Position numbers and translations under genes: made by a program. From positions 59,561 to 123,560 of the forward strand of contig JBCDBR010000007.1 in the NCBI GenBank assembly GCA_039183205.1: 64,000 nt of DNA, given 5' to 3'. Below, in pieces: positions 25,064 through 35,063 of this stretch. The notes below the pieces were generated by a model that had not been told where the DNA came from, did not search any database, and saw nothing but the letters and a program-made list of their open reading frames with translations. Every line of letters begins with the position of its first letter. Position 1 is the first letter of the stretch. This stretch comes from HKCCE3408 sp039183205 (lineage in GTDB: Bacteria; Pseudomonadota; Alphaproteobacteria; Rhodobacterales; Rhodobacteraceae).

Positions 25064-27978
25064 GCACACGTCTTGCCCAGGGCGGGCGTCTCATCGACCG
25101 CAACACACAATTGAAGTTTCAGTTCAACGACAAATGGTTGCGCGGGTTTGCTGGGGACACTCTGGCCTCCGCGCTGCTGGCCAATGACCAGGTTTTGGTC
25201 GGGCGCAGCTTTAAATACCATCGCCCGCGCGGGATCGTGGCCAGCGGCGTCGAAGAGCCCAATGCGCTTTTGGGTCTGGGTAAGGGCGCCGCGTTCGAAC
25301 CCAACCAGCGCGCCACCACGACCGCGCTGAGCGACGGGGCCTATGCAACCAGTCAGAACCACTGGCCGAGCCTACATGTCGATATTGGCGCGGTGAATTC
25401 CGCGCTGTCGCGGTTTTTTCCGGCCGGGTTTTACTACAAGACCTTCATCCATCCGCGCCCGTTTTGGAAACATGTGTTTGAGCCCGTTATCCGGCACGCA
25501 GCCGGGCTTGGCGCGGCGCCAAAGGCCCGCGATCCGGACACCTACGAACATACCTACGCGTTTTGCGATGTGCTGGTCGTTGGCGGCGGTGTTGCTGGGT
25601 TGCGCGCCGCTCAGGCGGCGGCTGCGCGCGGCCAGCGGGTCCTCGTCTTAGAGCAAACGCCGCATTGGGGCGGGCGCAGCCCGGTAGATGGCGGCCATAT
25701 CGATGGCGCTCCGGTCGAGGACTGGATCGCCGCGACCGTCGCCGCGCTTGAGGCAGCCGGGAACGTGGTGATGCGGCGCAATTGCATGGCGGCAGGCATT
25801 TACGATCATGGCTATGTGATCGCGCAGGAACACATGTCGGGCGACGGGCCGCGGCAACGGCTTTGGCGGATCCGGGCAGGCCATGTGATCACCGCAACCG
25901 GCGCCATCGAACGCCCGCTCAGCTTTGCGGGCAACGATGTGCCTGGGGTGATGCTGGCCTCTGCGGTGCGCGATTACGTCGTGAATTACGCGGTTAGTCC
26001 CGGCGATCGCACGGTCCTGGTGACCAACAATGATGATGCCTATCGCACGGCCCTTGCGCTGAAACAGGCGGGCCTGACCGTGCCGCTCATTGTTGATGCG
26101 CGGTCGGAACCGACCGGGCCGATTGTGCACCAGGCGCGGCAAATGGGGCTCTCGATCCGGGCCGGCACGGGGATTGCGAAGGTGCTCGGCCGGCAGCGTG
26201 TGACGGGCGTGGCGCTTTGCACCCAGGCCGGCGAAGGAACGGTCACCGACGAGATCCCGTGCGATTGCGTGGCCATGTCGGGCGGCTGGTCACCGGTTGT
26301 TCATTTGTGGTCACATACCGGCGGCAAATTGCAATGGGATGCCGAAGGGGCATTCTTTTTCCCCGACCCGGCGCGTCCTCCGCTTGGTGCCGATGGCGCG
26401 GTGTCGGTCAGCGTGGTCGGCGCAGCCAATGGCGATCTGCGGCTGGCCGGTGTGCTTGATGTCCTTGAGGAGGGACCGTTGGAGCCGGTATGGATGATGC
26501 CGGCCGGTGCCAGCGGCGACAAACGGTCCAAGATGTTCCTCGATTACCAAAACGACGTGAAAGTTGCCGATGTTCAACTGGCCGCGCGCGAAGGGTATGA
26601 AAGCGTGGAGCACACCAAGAGATACACCACCCTTGGGATGGCTACGGATCAAGGCAAACTCAGCAATATCAACGGTCTCGCCATCCTGAGCGATGCGCTT
26701 GGCCAACCGATCCCGCAGACCGGAACCACCACGTTCCGCCCGCCTTACGCGCCGATCCGCATGGGGGTCATCGCAGGCGAGGCGCGGGGCGCGATCTTTC
26801 AGCCGCTGCGCCGGACGCCAATACATGCGCGCCATCAAGAGGCCGGCGCGCATTGGGAACCGGTCGGCCAATGGCGTAGGCCCTATTGCTTTCCCCGTCC
26901 CGGCGAAAGCCATCGCGATGCCGTCAATCGCGAGATCCGCGCCACGCGCAGCTCTGTCGGCATGTTGGATGCCTCGACACTTGGCAAGATTATCGTCAAG
27001 GGCCCCGATGCCGCCAGCTTCATGGATTTGATGTACACCAACATGATGAGCAGCCTGAAACCGGGCCGCTGCCGCTACGGGCTGATGTGTTCAGAGAACG
27101 GCTTTTTGATCGATGATGGTGTGGTCGCGCGGCTCGATGAGACGACGTTTTTGGCCCATACCACAACCGGCGGCGCGGACCATATCCATGGACATATGGA
27201 AGAATGGCTGCAAACCGAATGGTGGGACATGCAGGTCTATACTGCCAATGTGACCGAGCAGTTCGCCCAACTGGCCGTGGTCGGGCCCAAAGCGCGCCAG
27301 GTGCTGGAAAAGCTCGGTGGAATGGATCTGTCCGCCGAGGCCCTGCCATTTATGGCCTGTGCCAATGGCACGCTTGGCGGGATCCCCGCGCGTGTCTTCC
27401 GCATCTCGTTTTCGGGCGAGTTGAGCTTTGAAATCGCCGTCCCGGCCAGTCAAGGGTTGGCGTTTTGGGATTTGGTCGCTGAGGCCGGCGCGGAATTTTC
27501 CATCACGCCCTACGGTACCGAGGCGCTGCATGTAATGCGCGCCGAAAAAGGTTTCATCATGATCGGCGACGAAACCGATGGCACGGTGATCCCGCAAGAC
27601 CTTGGACTGCACTGGGCGATTTCGAAGAAGAAAGAGGATTTTTTGGGCAAACGCGCGCAGGCGCGGACCTATATGGCCGACCCCGACCGCTGGCAATTGG
27701 TCGGGCTGGAAACCGTCGATGGCTCCGTCCTTCCCGATGGCGCTTATGCGGTCGCGGCCGGCAAGAATGCCAATGGGCAGCGCAATGTGCAGGGCAGGGT
27801 GACCTCGACCTATTATTCCCCGACGCTGGATCGCGGCATTGCGATGGGGCTTGTGCGGCACGGGCCGGACCGTATGGGCGAGGTGTTGGGGTTCAACACA
27901 GTTGACGGCAACACGGTTCAAGCAAAGATCGTCAGCCCTGTCTTCTACGACCCCGAGGGGGAGAAGCAAAATGTCTGA
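25060..27978 (+). CDS. soxA: Sarcosine oxidase subunit alpha
   Basis: 972 residues. The N-terminal domain (FQFNDKWLRGFAGDTLASAL, SFKYHRPRGIV) precedes a dinucleotide-binding domain with VLVVGGGVAGLRAAQAAAAR near residue 170, and the C-terminal 380 residues form a GcvT-like tetrahydrofolate domain that takes the one-carbon unit to give 5,10-methylene-THF. KGFIMIGDETDGTVIPQDLG is typical of that domain. The ATG at 25060 overlaps the soxD stop. Length and domain order are normal. Confidence 0.95.
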   Translation: MSTRLAQGGRLIDRNTQLKFQFNDKWLRGFAGDTLASALLANDQVLVGRSFKYHRPRGIVASGVEEPNALLGLGKGAAFEPNQRATTTALSDGAYATSQNHWPSLHVDIGAVNSALSRFFPAGFYYKTFIHPRPFWKHVFEPVIRHAAGLGAAPKARDPDTYEHTYAFCDVLVVGGGVAGLRAAQAAAARGQRVLVLEQTPHWGGRSPVDGGHIDGAPVEDWIAATVAALEAAGNVVMRRNCMAAGIYDHGYVIAQEHMSGDGPRQRLWRIRAGHVITATGAIERPLSFAGNDVPGVMLASAVRDYVVNYAVSPGDRTVLVTNNDDAYRTALALKQAGLTVPLIVDARSEPTGPIVHQARQMGLSIRAGTGIAKVLGRQRVTGVALCTQAGEGTVTDEIPCDCVAMSGGWSPVVHLWSHTGGKLQWDAEGAFFFPDPARPPLGADGAVSVSVVGAANGDLRLAGVLDVLEEGPLEPVWMMPAGASGDKRSKMFLDYQNDVKVADVQLAAREGYESVEHTKRYTTLGMATDQGKLSNINGLAILSDALGQPIPQTGTTTFRPPYAPIRMGVIAGEARGAIFQPLRRTPIHARHQEAGAHWEPVGQWRRPYCFPRPGESHRDAVNREIRATRSSVGMLDASTLGKIIVKGPDAASFMDLMYTNMMSSLKPGRCRYGLMCSENGFLIDDGVVARLDETTFLAHTTTGGADHIHGHMEEWLQTEWWDMQVYTANVTEQFAQLAVVGPKARQVLEKLGGMDLSAEALPFMACANGTLGGIPARVFRISFSGELSFEIAVPASQGLAFWDLVAEAGAEFSITPYGTEALHVMRAEKGFIMIGDETDGTVIPQDLGLHWAISKKKEDFLGKRAQARTYMADPDRWQLVGLETVDGSVLPDGAYAVAAGKNANGQRNVQGRVTSTYYSPTLDRGIAMGLVRHGPDRMGEVLGFNTVDGNTVQAKIVSPVFYDPEGEKQNV

Positions 27979-28519
27979 CCCAACAATCTCGATGCGTGTG
28001 TCTGTTACCCCCGCCGGGCCGCAAGGCATGGTCACCCTGCGCGGGGATTTGACGAATTTGGCATCGGCCATTGGCGCGGTCACCGGGCACGACATGCCGG
28101 ATACGCGGCGTGTATCAGGTGGTTTGGGCGGTGGTGTGGCCTGGATGTCGCCGGATGAGTTGCTGCTTTTCTGTCCGCATGCCCGCGCCGACCACGTGGT
28201 CGATGAGCTCTCAGCCGAGCTTGCGGACATGCACCATTTGGCGGTCAATGTCTCCGATGCGCGCACGGTTTTTACCATCGAAGGGCCCGATGCGCGCGAC
28301 CTTCTGGCCAAGCTCAGCCCGGTGGACCTTGCCCCGTCAGCCTTTGCCCCGGGGGAGCTGCGCCGGACCAGGCTCAGCCAAGTTGCGGCCGCGTTTTGGA
28401 TGGCGGGACCGGAAACCTTTCACCTGATCGCGTTTCGTTCGGTCGACATGTACGTCGCGGACCTTTTGCAAACGGCCGCCGAGGGCGCGGTTTTGGGTCT
28501 GCACACGCCAGGGCGTTAA
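27971..28519 (+). CDS. soxG: Sarcosine oxidase subunit gamma
   Basis: 182 residues; the ATG at 27971 overlaps the soxA end by 8 bp. A GcvT-like fold with RGDLTNLASAIGAVTGHDMP, then GPDARDLLAKLSPVDLAP. The frame continues upstream to 27839 inside soxA but that part is rejected. It closes the heterotetramer operon; a decayed insertion sequence begins just downstream. Confidence 0.9.
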   Translation: MSDPTISMRVSVTPAGPQGMVTLRGDLTNLASAIGAVTGHDMPDTRRVSGGLGGGVAWMSPDELLLFCPHARADHVVDELSAELADMHHLAVNVSDARTVFTIEGPDARDLLAKLSPVDLAPSAFAPGELRRTRLSQVAAAFWMAGPETFHLIAFRSVDMYVADLLQTAAEGAVLGLHTPGR

Positions 28520-28635
28520 CATAACCGCGATGCGACGGGCGGGTTGTGGTAACCAAGTAGAAATGTCGCTGGGTCTGCAAATCAGAAGTGTCACCAAGAG
28601 CGCCGACGTGAGCAAGGCTTAGCAGCCTGGAGACC

Positions 28636-28980
28636 TCAGATATCGCAGCCCTGGCTGGCTTTGCGGTGGTTATGAAACCGGTCGACCCAGACTGAAGCTT
28701 GGTGCTGGGATATTCCGAGGTTTTTGGCGAGTTTGAGGGCGAATGAATAGTCCGTTCGCGTGGGGCGCACTTTATAAAGCGTCTCCACATGCCGCATTCG
28801 TGCTTCCGGATAATCCTCAAAGAATGCACCAAATTCGCTTAGTTCCATTCCCCAGTGAACCCGTAGAGCTTTGCGAATGAACATTTCCTCGTGGCCGTCA
28901 TCTTCCAAACGTTTGCAATACGATTGGCAAGTTTCGTCAGTCTTGGGAAATAGCAGCCTATAATTTGTTTTGTTCATCAT
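28636..28980 (-). CDS. Small unknown protein next to the transposase remnant
   Basis: 114 residues, not recognised. The middle is acidic and aromatic (WGMELSEFGAFFEDYPEAR); the C-terminal 35 residues (FALKLAKNLGISQHQASVWV) look like a helix-turn-helix. It lies 12 bp beyond the transposase end on the same strand and inside the probable element, with lower GC than its neighbours, so it may be a passenger gene. Confidence 0.45.
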   Translation of the reverse strand: MMNKTNYRLLFPKTDETCQSYCKRLEDDGHEEMFIRKALRVHWGMELSEFGAFFEDYPEARMRHVETLYKVRPTRTDYSFALKLAKNLGISQHQASVWVDRFHNHRKASQGCDI

Positions 28981-28992
28981 GCCGTTTTGCGG

Positions 28993-30327
28993 TCATTCTG
29001 CGGCTTGCACAATTGTCTTCTTAGAACATACCGCTGATGGCCTGCCTTGCCGCCGTCCGTTTGGTTTGTAGCCCATCTTCTCTGAATTTGTCCGCACCTT
29101 CGGTTTGGGCGGCGCGGCATCCTGCATCTCTTTGATATGTTCCAGAACCGCACTGAGGCGCTTGTCGACGGTGATCGCCGCATGCGCGACGCGTTGCTGG
29201 TGCGGATCGAAGACAGCACAGGGCAGGGCAACGCCTTTGGCGCGAACTTGAATACGCCCATCCGGTATCTCATAGACATCCACGTATTTGCCAACGAGCC
29301 CGCGCATCAAATCATTGATCTTAAACCGGACGCGCTTGCGGTGATACTTCAGCGTCAATTCCTTGGTATCATATCGCTTGTCGCGCAAACAGAAGACCTC
29401 GGCGAAGCGATCCGGTTCGATGTTCAAGGCGCGATGCAGGTTGTCCAGTTTGGCCGGAGCCTTTGCAAACTTGGCGTTGTAACGCTCCATAAACCCCGCA
29501 AGGAATGCGTTACCGTCTTCCATGTTCGAGATGCCCGCGATCCGCAGTTCCTTGACCAGCCGGTCTTGCAGTGTTCAACGCGACCCTTGGCTTGGGAAGA
29601 ATTGGCGCAGATGATCTCGATGTTCAGCTCCGCCAAAGCGCGCCCGCATTTCGTCATGCCCGTCATGTGTTCATTGGGTTTTGGAACCCTGAACACCGTG
29701 TGTTTGTCGCTGTAAAACGCGACGGGGCGGCCATGTTTGAGCAGATAGCTTTTCAAAGCTTCGAAGTAGCTGAAGGTGCTCTCGGATGTGACAAACAGCA
29801 ATTCCATCAACGTACTGGTGGCGTCATCGATGAAGACGAGTAGGGTGCAAGGATCGCCCCGATCCTCGAACCAACGATGGTCAGACCCGTCGATCTGGAT
29901 CAGCTGGCCGGAACATTCCCGCCGCAAACGCGGCTCATGGAATGTGCGGCGCTGTTTGCGAGACAGCCAAAGCCCGTCTTCCTGCATCCAATTGCGCACC
30001 GTCTCGCGCGAGACTTTGAAACCATGATTTTCGGCCAGCATCTCAGCGGTTCACGTTGGCCCGAAATCTAGATGCTGCGCCTTAATGAGGGCCAAAGCAC
30101 AGTCGCGCTTGGCATGTGGATGCGCTTGTTCGGCGCGCGACCACGCGCCTTATGCCGGATCGCCGATGCGCCATCCAAACGGCATCGCTTCAACAGTCGG
30201 AAAATCTGTCGAGACGCGTCAGACCCAAAATGTTCGCTGCATACTCTACGCTCAACCGGCCATCACCGACCTGTGCCAGCACGTCCACGCGGTTTAATTC
30301 GCGCGCGCTCATAACCACCCATCCCAT
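28993..30327 (-). pseudogene. ISNCY-family transposase, frameshifted
   Basis: Four pieces in different minus-strand frames read in order. The N-terminus begins near 30327 (VVMSARELNRVDVLAQV), then QIFRLLKRC and ASAIRHKARGRAPNKR in another frame, then 30041-29570 with QLIQIDGSDHRWFEDRGDPC and LVFIDDATSTLMEL (DDE acidic residues) and ICANSSQAKGRVE, then a shift near 29570 into 29523-28993, with NAFLAGFMERYNAKFAKAP and the C-terminal basic domain. Breaks lie near 30230, 30070 and 29570. No intact transposase can be made, so the element is dead unless shifts are errors. Confidence 0.85.
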
Positions 30328-30531
30328 GTCTGCGCACCCGCATTCATTTTTGAGGGTAGAGCGACATTCCTGAATTGCGCATGGGTGACATCTGAGCTTT
30401 GCGGTGACAGCCGTCCCGGTCCGGTGACGACGTTGGGTCAAGAGTTGAGATTTGCAAAACTAGGCCTTTTGCTGGCTGAAAAAGGCTCTAATCTTCGTCG
30501 CAATCAAGTCTCGATATTTATTAGGAACGCC

Positions 30532-30921
30532 ATGAATTTTCGACTTTTTACCGCCTCGGTTGTGATCGCGGCAGCCCTGGCGCCGCCGGGACAGGCGCAG
30601 CTGGTTTTGTGCAGTCTGAACCCAAACTCGCCGACCGCTTTGATGCCGCCGGATCTCACGATTGAACTGGATGGCGCGCAAGCGACCGTGGCCCATAGTT
30701 GGGAAGACGGACCACTTTTTCATGACGTCAGCGTCACCGATAACGGCGACCGGAAGCAGATGACGTTTACGTTGCCCTTCAACGTCAACGCGCGCACGGC
30801 GATGGTGCATTATACCCTGACCTTCTTTTTATCGCGCCAGCAATTGTCCATCGTGGCGGCCGCAGGGGCGGGGTTTGAGGGCAATTTCCGCGGCCGATAT
30901 TCCTGCGCTCCGTTAGAATGA
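30532..30921 (+). CDS. Unknown exported protein
   Basis: 129 residues from the ATG at 30532 with AGGAAC before it; an in-frame ATG at 30385 would lie against the insertion sequence edge and hide the signal peptide. MNFRLFTASVVIAAALAPPG then QAQ is a Sec signal. The mature part is beta-rich with two Cys (near residues 26 and 126), possibly a disulphide. No family recognised. Confidence 0.65.
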   Translation: MNFRLFTASVVIAAALAPPGQAQLVLCSLNPNSPTALMPPDLTIELDGAQATVAHSWEDGPLFHDVSVTDNGDRKQMTFTLPFNVNARTAMVHYTLTFFLSRQQLSIVAAAGAGFEGNFRGRYSCAPLE

Positions 30922-31161
30922 TGGCGCCCCTTGGCGCGCATGCAAGTGGCGATCCCGGCCGCGGGCCTTGTGCTTAAGCCGAAGGTCATGTGCAAAGCGC
31001 ACGCCGTGTGTCGAAGAGGTGTCTTGGTTTTCGTCCTGCACGCCTGGAACAGGTCTCAAAATCCGCAATAATCTGGGAATTCTTTGCCGCGCGCTCTTGA
31101 CGCCCGGTGCGCATGCCCCACAGGTGAGGGGTAATCAGAACCGCTGACAGGAGGACCTTCC

Positions 31162-31767
31162 ATGGCTTTCGATCTCCCCGATCTTCCCTACGCCCATGAC
31201 GCGCTGGCCGCTCTTGGCATGAGCGCCGAGACCCTCGAATACCATCACGATCTGCACCACAAAGCCTATGTCGATAACGGCAACAAGCTTATCGCGGGGA
31301 CCGAATGGGAAACCAAGTCGATGGAAGAGATCATCACCGGCACATACGATGGCAGTGCCGTGGCGCAGAATGGAATATTCAACAACATCAGCCAGCTTTG
31401 GAACCACAACCAATTCTGGGAAATGATGGGGCCGGGTGAAACTGGCATGCCCGGAGAGCTCGACGCCGCAATCACCGAGAGCTTTGGCTCTGTCGATGAG
31501 TTCAAGGCACAGTTTTCCGCCGCGGGTGCTGGACAGTTCGGGTCCGGTTGGTGCTGGCTGGTGAAAAATGCCGATGGCGGGCTGGCCGTGACAAAAACGG
31601 AAAACGGGGTGAACCCGCTCTGCTTTGGGCAAACGGCGCTTTTGGGCTGCGATGTGTGGGAACACAGCTATTACATCGATTTCCGCAACAAGCGTCCGGC
31701 CTATCTGGCCAACTTCCTCGACAAGTTGGTGAACTGGGAAAACGTGGCGGCCCGCCTCGCTGCGTGA
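31162..31767 (+). CDS. sodB: Superoxide dismutase (Fe/Mn)
   Basis: 201 residues. Metal ligands are His28 (EYHHDLHHKAY), His82 (QLWNHNQFWEM), and the Asp and His of LGCDVWEHSYY. Length and the ELPALPY-like start (DLPDLPYAHDALA) fit the alphaproteobacterial SodB group; Gln in GAGQFGSGW means iron or manganese use cannot be decided by eye. It removes superoxide in the cytoplasm. Ribosome site CAGGAGG precedes the ATG. A phosphoesterase gene overlaps its stop. Confidence 0.95.
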   Translation: MAFDLPDLPYAHDALAALGMSAETLEYHHDLHHKAYVDNGNKLIAGTEWETKSMEEIITGTYDGSAVAQNGIFNNISQLWNHNQFWEMMGPGETGMPGELDAAITESFGSVDEFKAQFSAAGAGQFGSGWCWLVKNADGGLAVTKTENGVNPLCFGQTALLGCDVWEHSYYIDFRNKRPAYLANFLDKLVNWENVAARLAA

Positions 31768-32633
31768 TCACGCGACGCTTTGTCATTCGGGGCCTGCTGG
31801 CAAGTCTGCTGGCAGGCCTTATTGCGGCAAGCTACGGGTTTTTCATCGAACCGGCCTTGCGCCTTCGGGTCACGCGGTGGCGTCTGTCCCTGCCGGGCTG
31901 GACAGCCGGCCCGTTGCGGATTGCGATCTTGGCGGACATTCATGTCGGCGCACCGATCGTCTCGCGCCGGCGGCTGCGCCAGGTCGTAACCCGCACCAAC
32001 GCGCTCGGCGCGGATTTAATCCTGTTCTTGGGCGATCTGGAGGCCGGGCATCGGTTTGTGACCGAAAAGGTGCCATTGGCCGATGCGGCCGCAGAGCTTG
32101 CCGGTCTCGATTGCCCTTTGGGGGTCTATGCGATCCTTGGCAATCATGATTGGTGGCATGATGCAGCGGCCCAGACCGGCGCGCCGGGCCTGCCAGAGGC
32201 TGGCCGTCAGCTCGAAGCCGCCGGTATCCCCGTTTTGGAAAACGAGGTCCGGCGCTTTGACGGATTTTGGCTGGCCGGTTTGGGCGATCAGTTGGCCTAT
32301 TCGGTGTCCGGACGCGGCGGGCGCGACGATTTGCCCGGCACATTGACGCAAGCGCAGGACGACGCGCCGGTGATCTTAATGGCGCACGAGCCGGATATCT
32401 TTGCCCGCATGCCGGATCGGGTCGGTTTGACCCTGTCGGGGCATACCCATGGCGGGCAGGTCCGGATTTTTGGGTTTTCGCCTTTGGTGCCGTCGCAGTT
32501 CGGCAATCGTTATGCCTATGGCCACGTCATCGAAGACGGCCGGCACCTCATAGTCTCGGGTGGGATCGGCTGTTCGATCCTGCCGGTCCGGCTTGGCGTG
32601 GTGCCCGAGATCACCGTGTTGGAGCTGAGCTAA
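31764..32633 (+). CDS. Membrane-anchored metallophosphoesterase (YkuE/YaeI-like)
   Basis: 289 residues from a GTG at 31764 that overlaps the sodB stop. A hydrophobic anchor (ASLLAGLIAASYGFFI) is followed by metal-site motifs AILADIHVGAP, FLGDLEAG, ILGNHDWW, MAHEPDIFA and LSGHTHGGQVRIFG. This order is that of the YkuE/YaeI phosphodiesterases that face the periplasm. The longer frame to 31548 lies in sodB and is rejected. Its end overlaps the convergent LOG gene by 23 bp. Confidence 0.85.
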   Translation: MITRRFVIRGLLASLLAGLIAASYGFFIEPALRLRVTRWRLSLPGWTAGPLRIAILADIHVGAPIVSRRRLRQVVTRTNALGADLILFLGDLEAGHRFVTEKVPLADAAAELAGLDCPLGVYAILGNHDWWHDAAAQTGAPGLPEAGRQLEAAGIPVLENEVRRFDGFWLAGLGDQLAYSVSGRGGRDDLPGTLTQAQDDAPVILMAHEPDIFARMPDRVGLTLSGHTHGGQVRIFGFSPLVPSQFGNRYAYGHVIEDGRHLIVSGGIGCSILPVRLGVVPEITVLELS

Positions 32634-33162
32634 GCGCGGCCAAAGCGCCGGCCACATCTGCGGTGACGGTGACCAGGTCCTTGAGGCTATCATCGGCAAA
32701 GTCTTGCGCGATAAGATGGTCCAAAAGCGCGATGAGCGGAGACCAGTAGCCGTTTGTATTTACGATAATAATTGGCTTTTGATGCAGGCCAAGCTGGGCC
32801 CAGGTCAAAACCTCCCAAAACTCATCCAACGATCCCGCACCGCCCGGCAACAGCACGATCGCGTCGACATTCATCACCATGACCTTTTTACGCTCATGCA
32901 TGGTTTCGGTGATAACCAGGCGGTTCAGGTCCCGCTTGCCGACCTCGCGCTCCAATAAATGGGTTGGGATCACCCCAAACGTGTCGCCGCCGGCATCCTG
33001 CGCGGCCTTCGCAACCAGGCCCATCAACCCGACATCACCGGCGCCATAAACCAGACGCATCCGCGCCTCGGCCAGGCCGGTGCCAAGCGCGCAAGCGGCC
33101 TCCGCATAGGCCGGATCCGCACCGGACCGCGACCCGCAGAACACGCAAACCGAGCCAATCAC
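32611..33162 (-). CDS. LOG family protein (cytokinin riboside 5'-monophosphate phosphoribohydrolase)
   Basis: 183 residues from a GTG at 33162 with AAGGAGG 7 bp upstream; the frame is open further up but without a better site. VCVFCGSRSGADPAYAEAA and LPGGAGSLDEFWEVLTW correspond to the LOG signature PGGxGTxxE, with Ser for Thr. Members hydrolyse nucleoside monophosphates to base plus ribose phosphate. Converges with the phosphoesterase, overlapping by 23 bp. Confidence 0.85.
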   Translation of the reverse strand: MIGSVCVFCGSRSGADPAYAEAACALGTGLAEARMRLVYGAGDVGLMGLVAKAAQDAGGDTFGVIPTHLLEREVGKRDLNRLVITETMHERKKVMVMNVDAIVLLPGGAGSLDEFWEVLTWAQLGLHQKPIIIVNTNGYWSPLIALLDHLIAQDFADDSLKDLVTVTADVAGALAALSSAPTR

Positions 33163-33305
33163 GCGGATCCTCCTTGACCATTCGGTGTTTTGACCGCTGA
33201 TAGGGCTATTGCTACGGTCACACAACCCGAAGGCGCAGATCGCGGCGCAGTCGGGTACGGGGTTAAAACAATATGGCTCGCGCAACATTGGGCGTACCGG
33301 GGGGT

Positions 33306-34991
33306 ATGTCGAGGCAATCTTGGATTTTCGTGGTGATCGCTGCGTTGCTCGGCGCCGGCGGGTTGGGGTATTTGCTGCAACAGCAAGAACCCGCGCCGGT
33401 GGAAGAGATCGCTGTCCCCGAATTGGTGCCCGATGACGATCCGGCCCCCATAGACGATGTCGCGGCCGAGGAACCGGACACGCGCGTCGAGGTTGCCGAA
33501 GCGACCGGGCCCGAGGTTGAAGTGCCCCAAGAGGCGACCGCTATCGCACCGTCAATTGACACGTTCCGGCTGGAAAACGGCGCGGCGGTGATTGCCGGGT
33601 TTGCCGGGCCGGACGCGGTCATCGACATCCTGCTCGATGGTGAGGTCATCGCCTCGACGCAATCCGATGGTGCTGGAAACTTCTTTGCCTTCGCCACGAT
33701 CCCGCCGTCCGATGTGCCGCGCTTATTGAGCCTGAGCGCACGTCAGGACGGGGTCGATCCAATCGCAGGGGCCGCGTCGCTGATAGTGGCGCCTACTGCC
33801 GCCCCTGAACCGCCGGCTGTTGCGCTGTCGGATACCGCGCCCCCGGATGAGGCCGACCCCGACATCTCCGAAGCGGCAGACGCGGAGCCTGTCGCCGATG
33901 GAGTATCCAACCCTATCGAGATCACCGAAGGGCCGTCCGCAGGCGGCACCGAGGATGCTGTAGACACGAATGCGGCGGGCGGCGAGACCACCGACACTAT
34001 CGATGTCGCGACGGAACTCGAAACCGAGCAGATCGCGCCGGAGACAGCGCGCGTTGCCGAAACCGACGATGCGCGCCTATCGACCGATGACGATGGGGGC
34101 GCGCCGCAGGTCGAAGATACCGCGACCCTTGGTATCGCCGAGGATGCACCGCACCAAACAGATCGCGGGTCGGCCGGCGGTGCGGATGCCGCTGTAACCA
34201 CCGGCCCGGACACCCAGACCGACGCACGGCCTCCGGTGGCAGCCGCAGAAGACAGCGACCCAGCCCCTGAGGCTCTAGCGGAGGTGACCGAGGAGGTGCC
34301 CGTATCCGAGCCAATCGAAACCGCGGCGCTGAATTCCCCCGAGCCTCAAACCGCCGCGCCGGCACCCCTGACGGAGCGGGGGGCAGAAACCGACGATACT
34401 GCGGGAACGGCGCTATCGCCGCCGCAAGCGCCCACGCCAGAGCCGGCACCGCCATCCCAACCCTCCGTCTTGATCTCGGATGCCGAAGGGGTCCGGGTTT
34501 TGTCGACGGCACCGGTGCCGGAGGCCCAGACCGAGGTCACGCTCGACACCATCAGTTACAACACCGAAGGCGGCGTTGTCCTAACCGGTCGCGGCGCGCT
34601 GGACGGCGCTGTCCAGCTTTACGTCGATAATCAGCCGGTTCAACTTGCGCCCGTGGATGAGGCCGGCGGCTGGTCGACCGAATTGCCCAATGTCGATCCT
34701 GGCACCTATACTTTGCGCGTCGATCAGGTCTCCACCGCCGGAGACGTGACCAGCCGGATCGAAACGCCGTTTCTCATTGAAACGCCAGAGGCGATCCGCG
34801 CCTTGCCCGATCCGGGCGATGGGATCACGATCCATACCGTTCAGACCGGCAATACGCTTTGGGGGATTGCGCGCGAAGAATACGGCGAAGGCGTCCTTTA
34901 TGTGCAGGTCTTTGAGGCAAACCGCGACCAAATCCGCGACCCCGATCTGATTTTTCCTGGCCAGGTCTTTACGCTGCCGGACCTGGACTGA
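33306..34991 (+). CDS. LysM peptidoglycan-binding protein with long acidic linker
   Basis: About 561 residues from the ATG at 33306 (an ATG at 33273 would add eleven). One membrane helix (residues 5-21) is followed by a short Ig-like domain (FRLENGAAVIAGFAGPD), a 250-residue Asp/Glu/Ala/Pro/Thr-rich region with no fold, another Ig-like domain (DTISYNTEGGVVLTGRGALD) and a C-terminal LysM module, IHTVQTGNTLWGIAREEYGE then FPGQVFTLPDLD. The architecture fits a protein spanning from inner membrane to peptidoglycan. Common in Rhodobacteraceae. Confidence 0.85.
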   Translation: MSRQSWIFVVIAALLGAGGLGYLLQQQEPAPVEEIAVPELVPDDDPAPIDDVAAEEPDTRVEVAEATGPEVEVPQEATAIAPSIDTFRLENGAAVIAGFAGPDAVIDILLDGEVIASTQSDGAGNFFAFATIPPSDVPRLLSLSARQDGVDPIAGAASLIVAPTAAPEPPAVALSDTAPPDEADPDISEAADAEPVADGVSNPIEITEGPSAGGTEDAVDTNAAGGETTDTIDVATELETEQIAPETARVAETDDARLSTDDDGGAPQVEDTATLGIAEDAPHQTDRGSAGGADAAVTTGPDTQTDARPPVAAAEDSDPAPEALAEVTEEVPVSEPIETAALNSPEPQTAAPAPLTERGAETDDTAGTALSPPQAPTPEPAPPSQPSVLISDAEGVRVLSTAPVPEAQTEVTLDTISYNTEGGVVLTGRGALDGAVQLYVDNQPVQLAPVDEAGGWSTELPNVDPGTYTLRVDQVSTAGDVTSRIETPFLIETPEAIRALPDPGDGITIHTVQTGNTLWGIAREEYGEGVLYVQVFEANRDQIRDPDLIFPGQVFTLPDLD

Positions 34992-35063
34992 CCGACGCGC
35001 CCCGACCGGTGATTTCGTCGATCCGCCCTAGCCATTGGCGATCTGCGGGCATAGGTAATCGCT

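Larger units (their letters stand above)
28560..30392 (-). mobile_element. Decayed ISNCY-type insertion sequence
   Basis: Holds a frameshifted transposase on the minus strand (28993-30327) and possibly the small gene at 28636. Related 8-bp modules occur near both limits: ATGTCGCT at 28563 and GTGTCACC at 28588, and on the other strand ATGTCACC at 30384-30391 and ATGTCGCT at 30360-30367, with 24-25 bp between modules on each side. Exact ends and target duplication could not be fixed, so limits are approximate. It lies just after the sarcosine oxidase operon. Confidence 0.6.
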
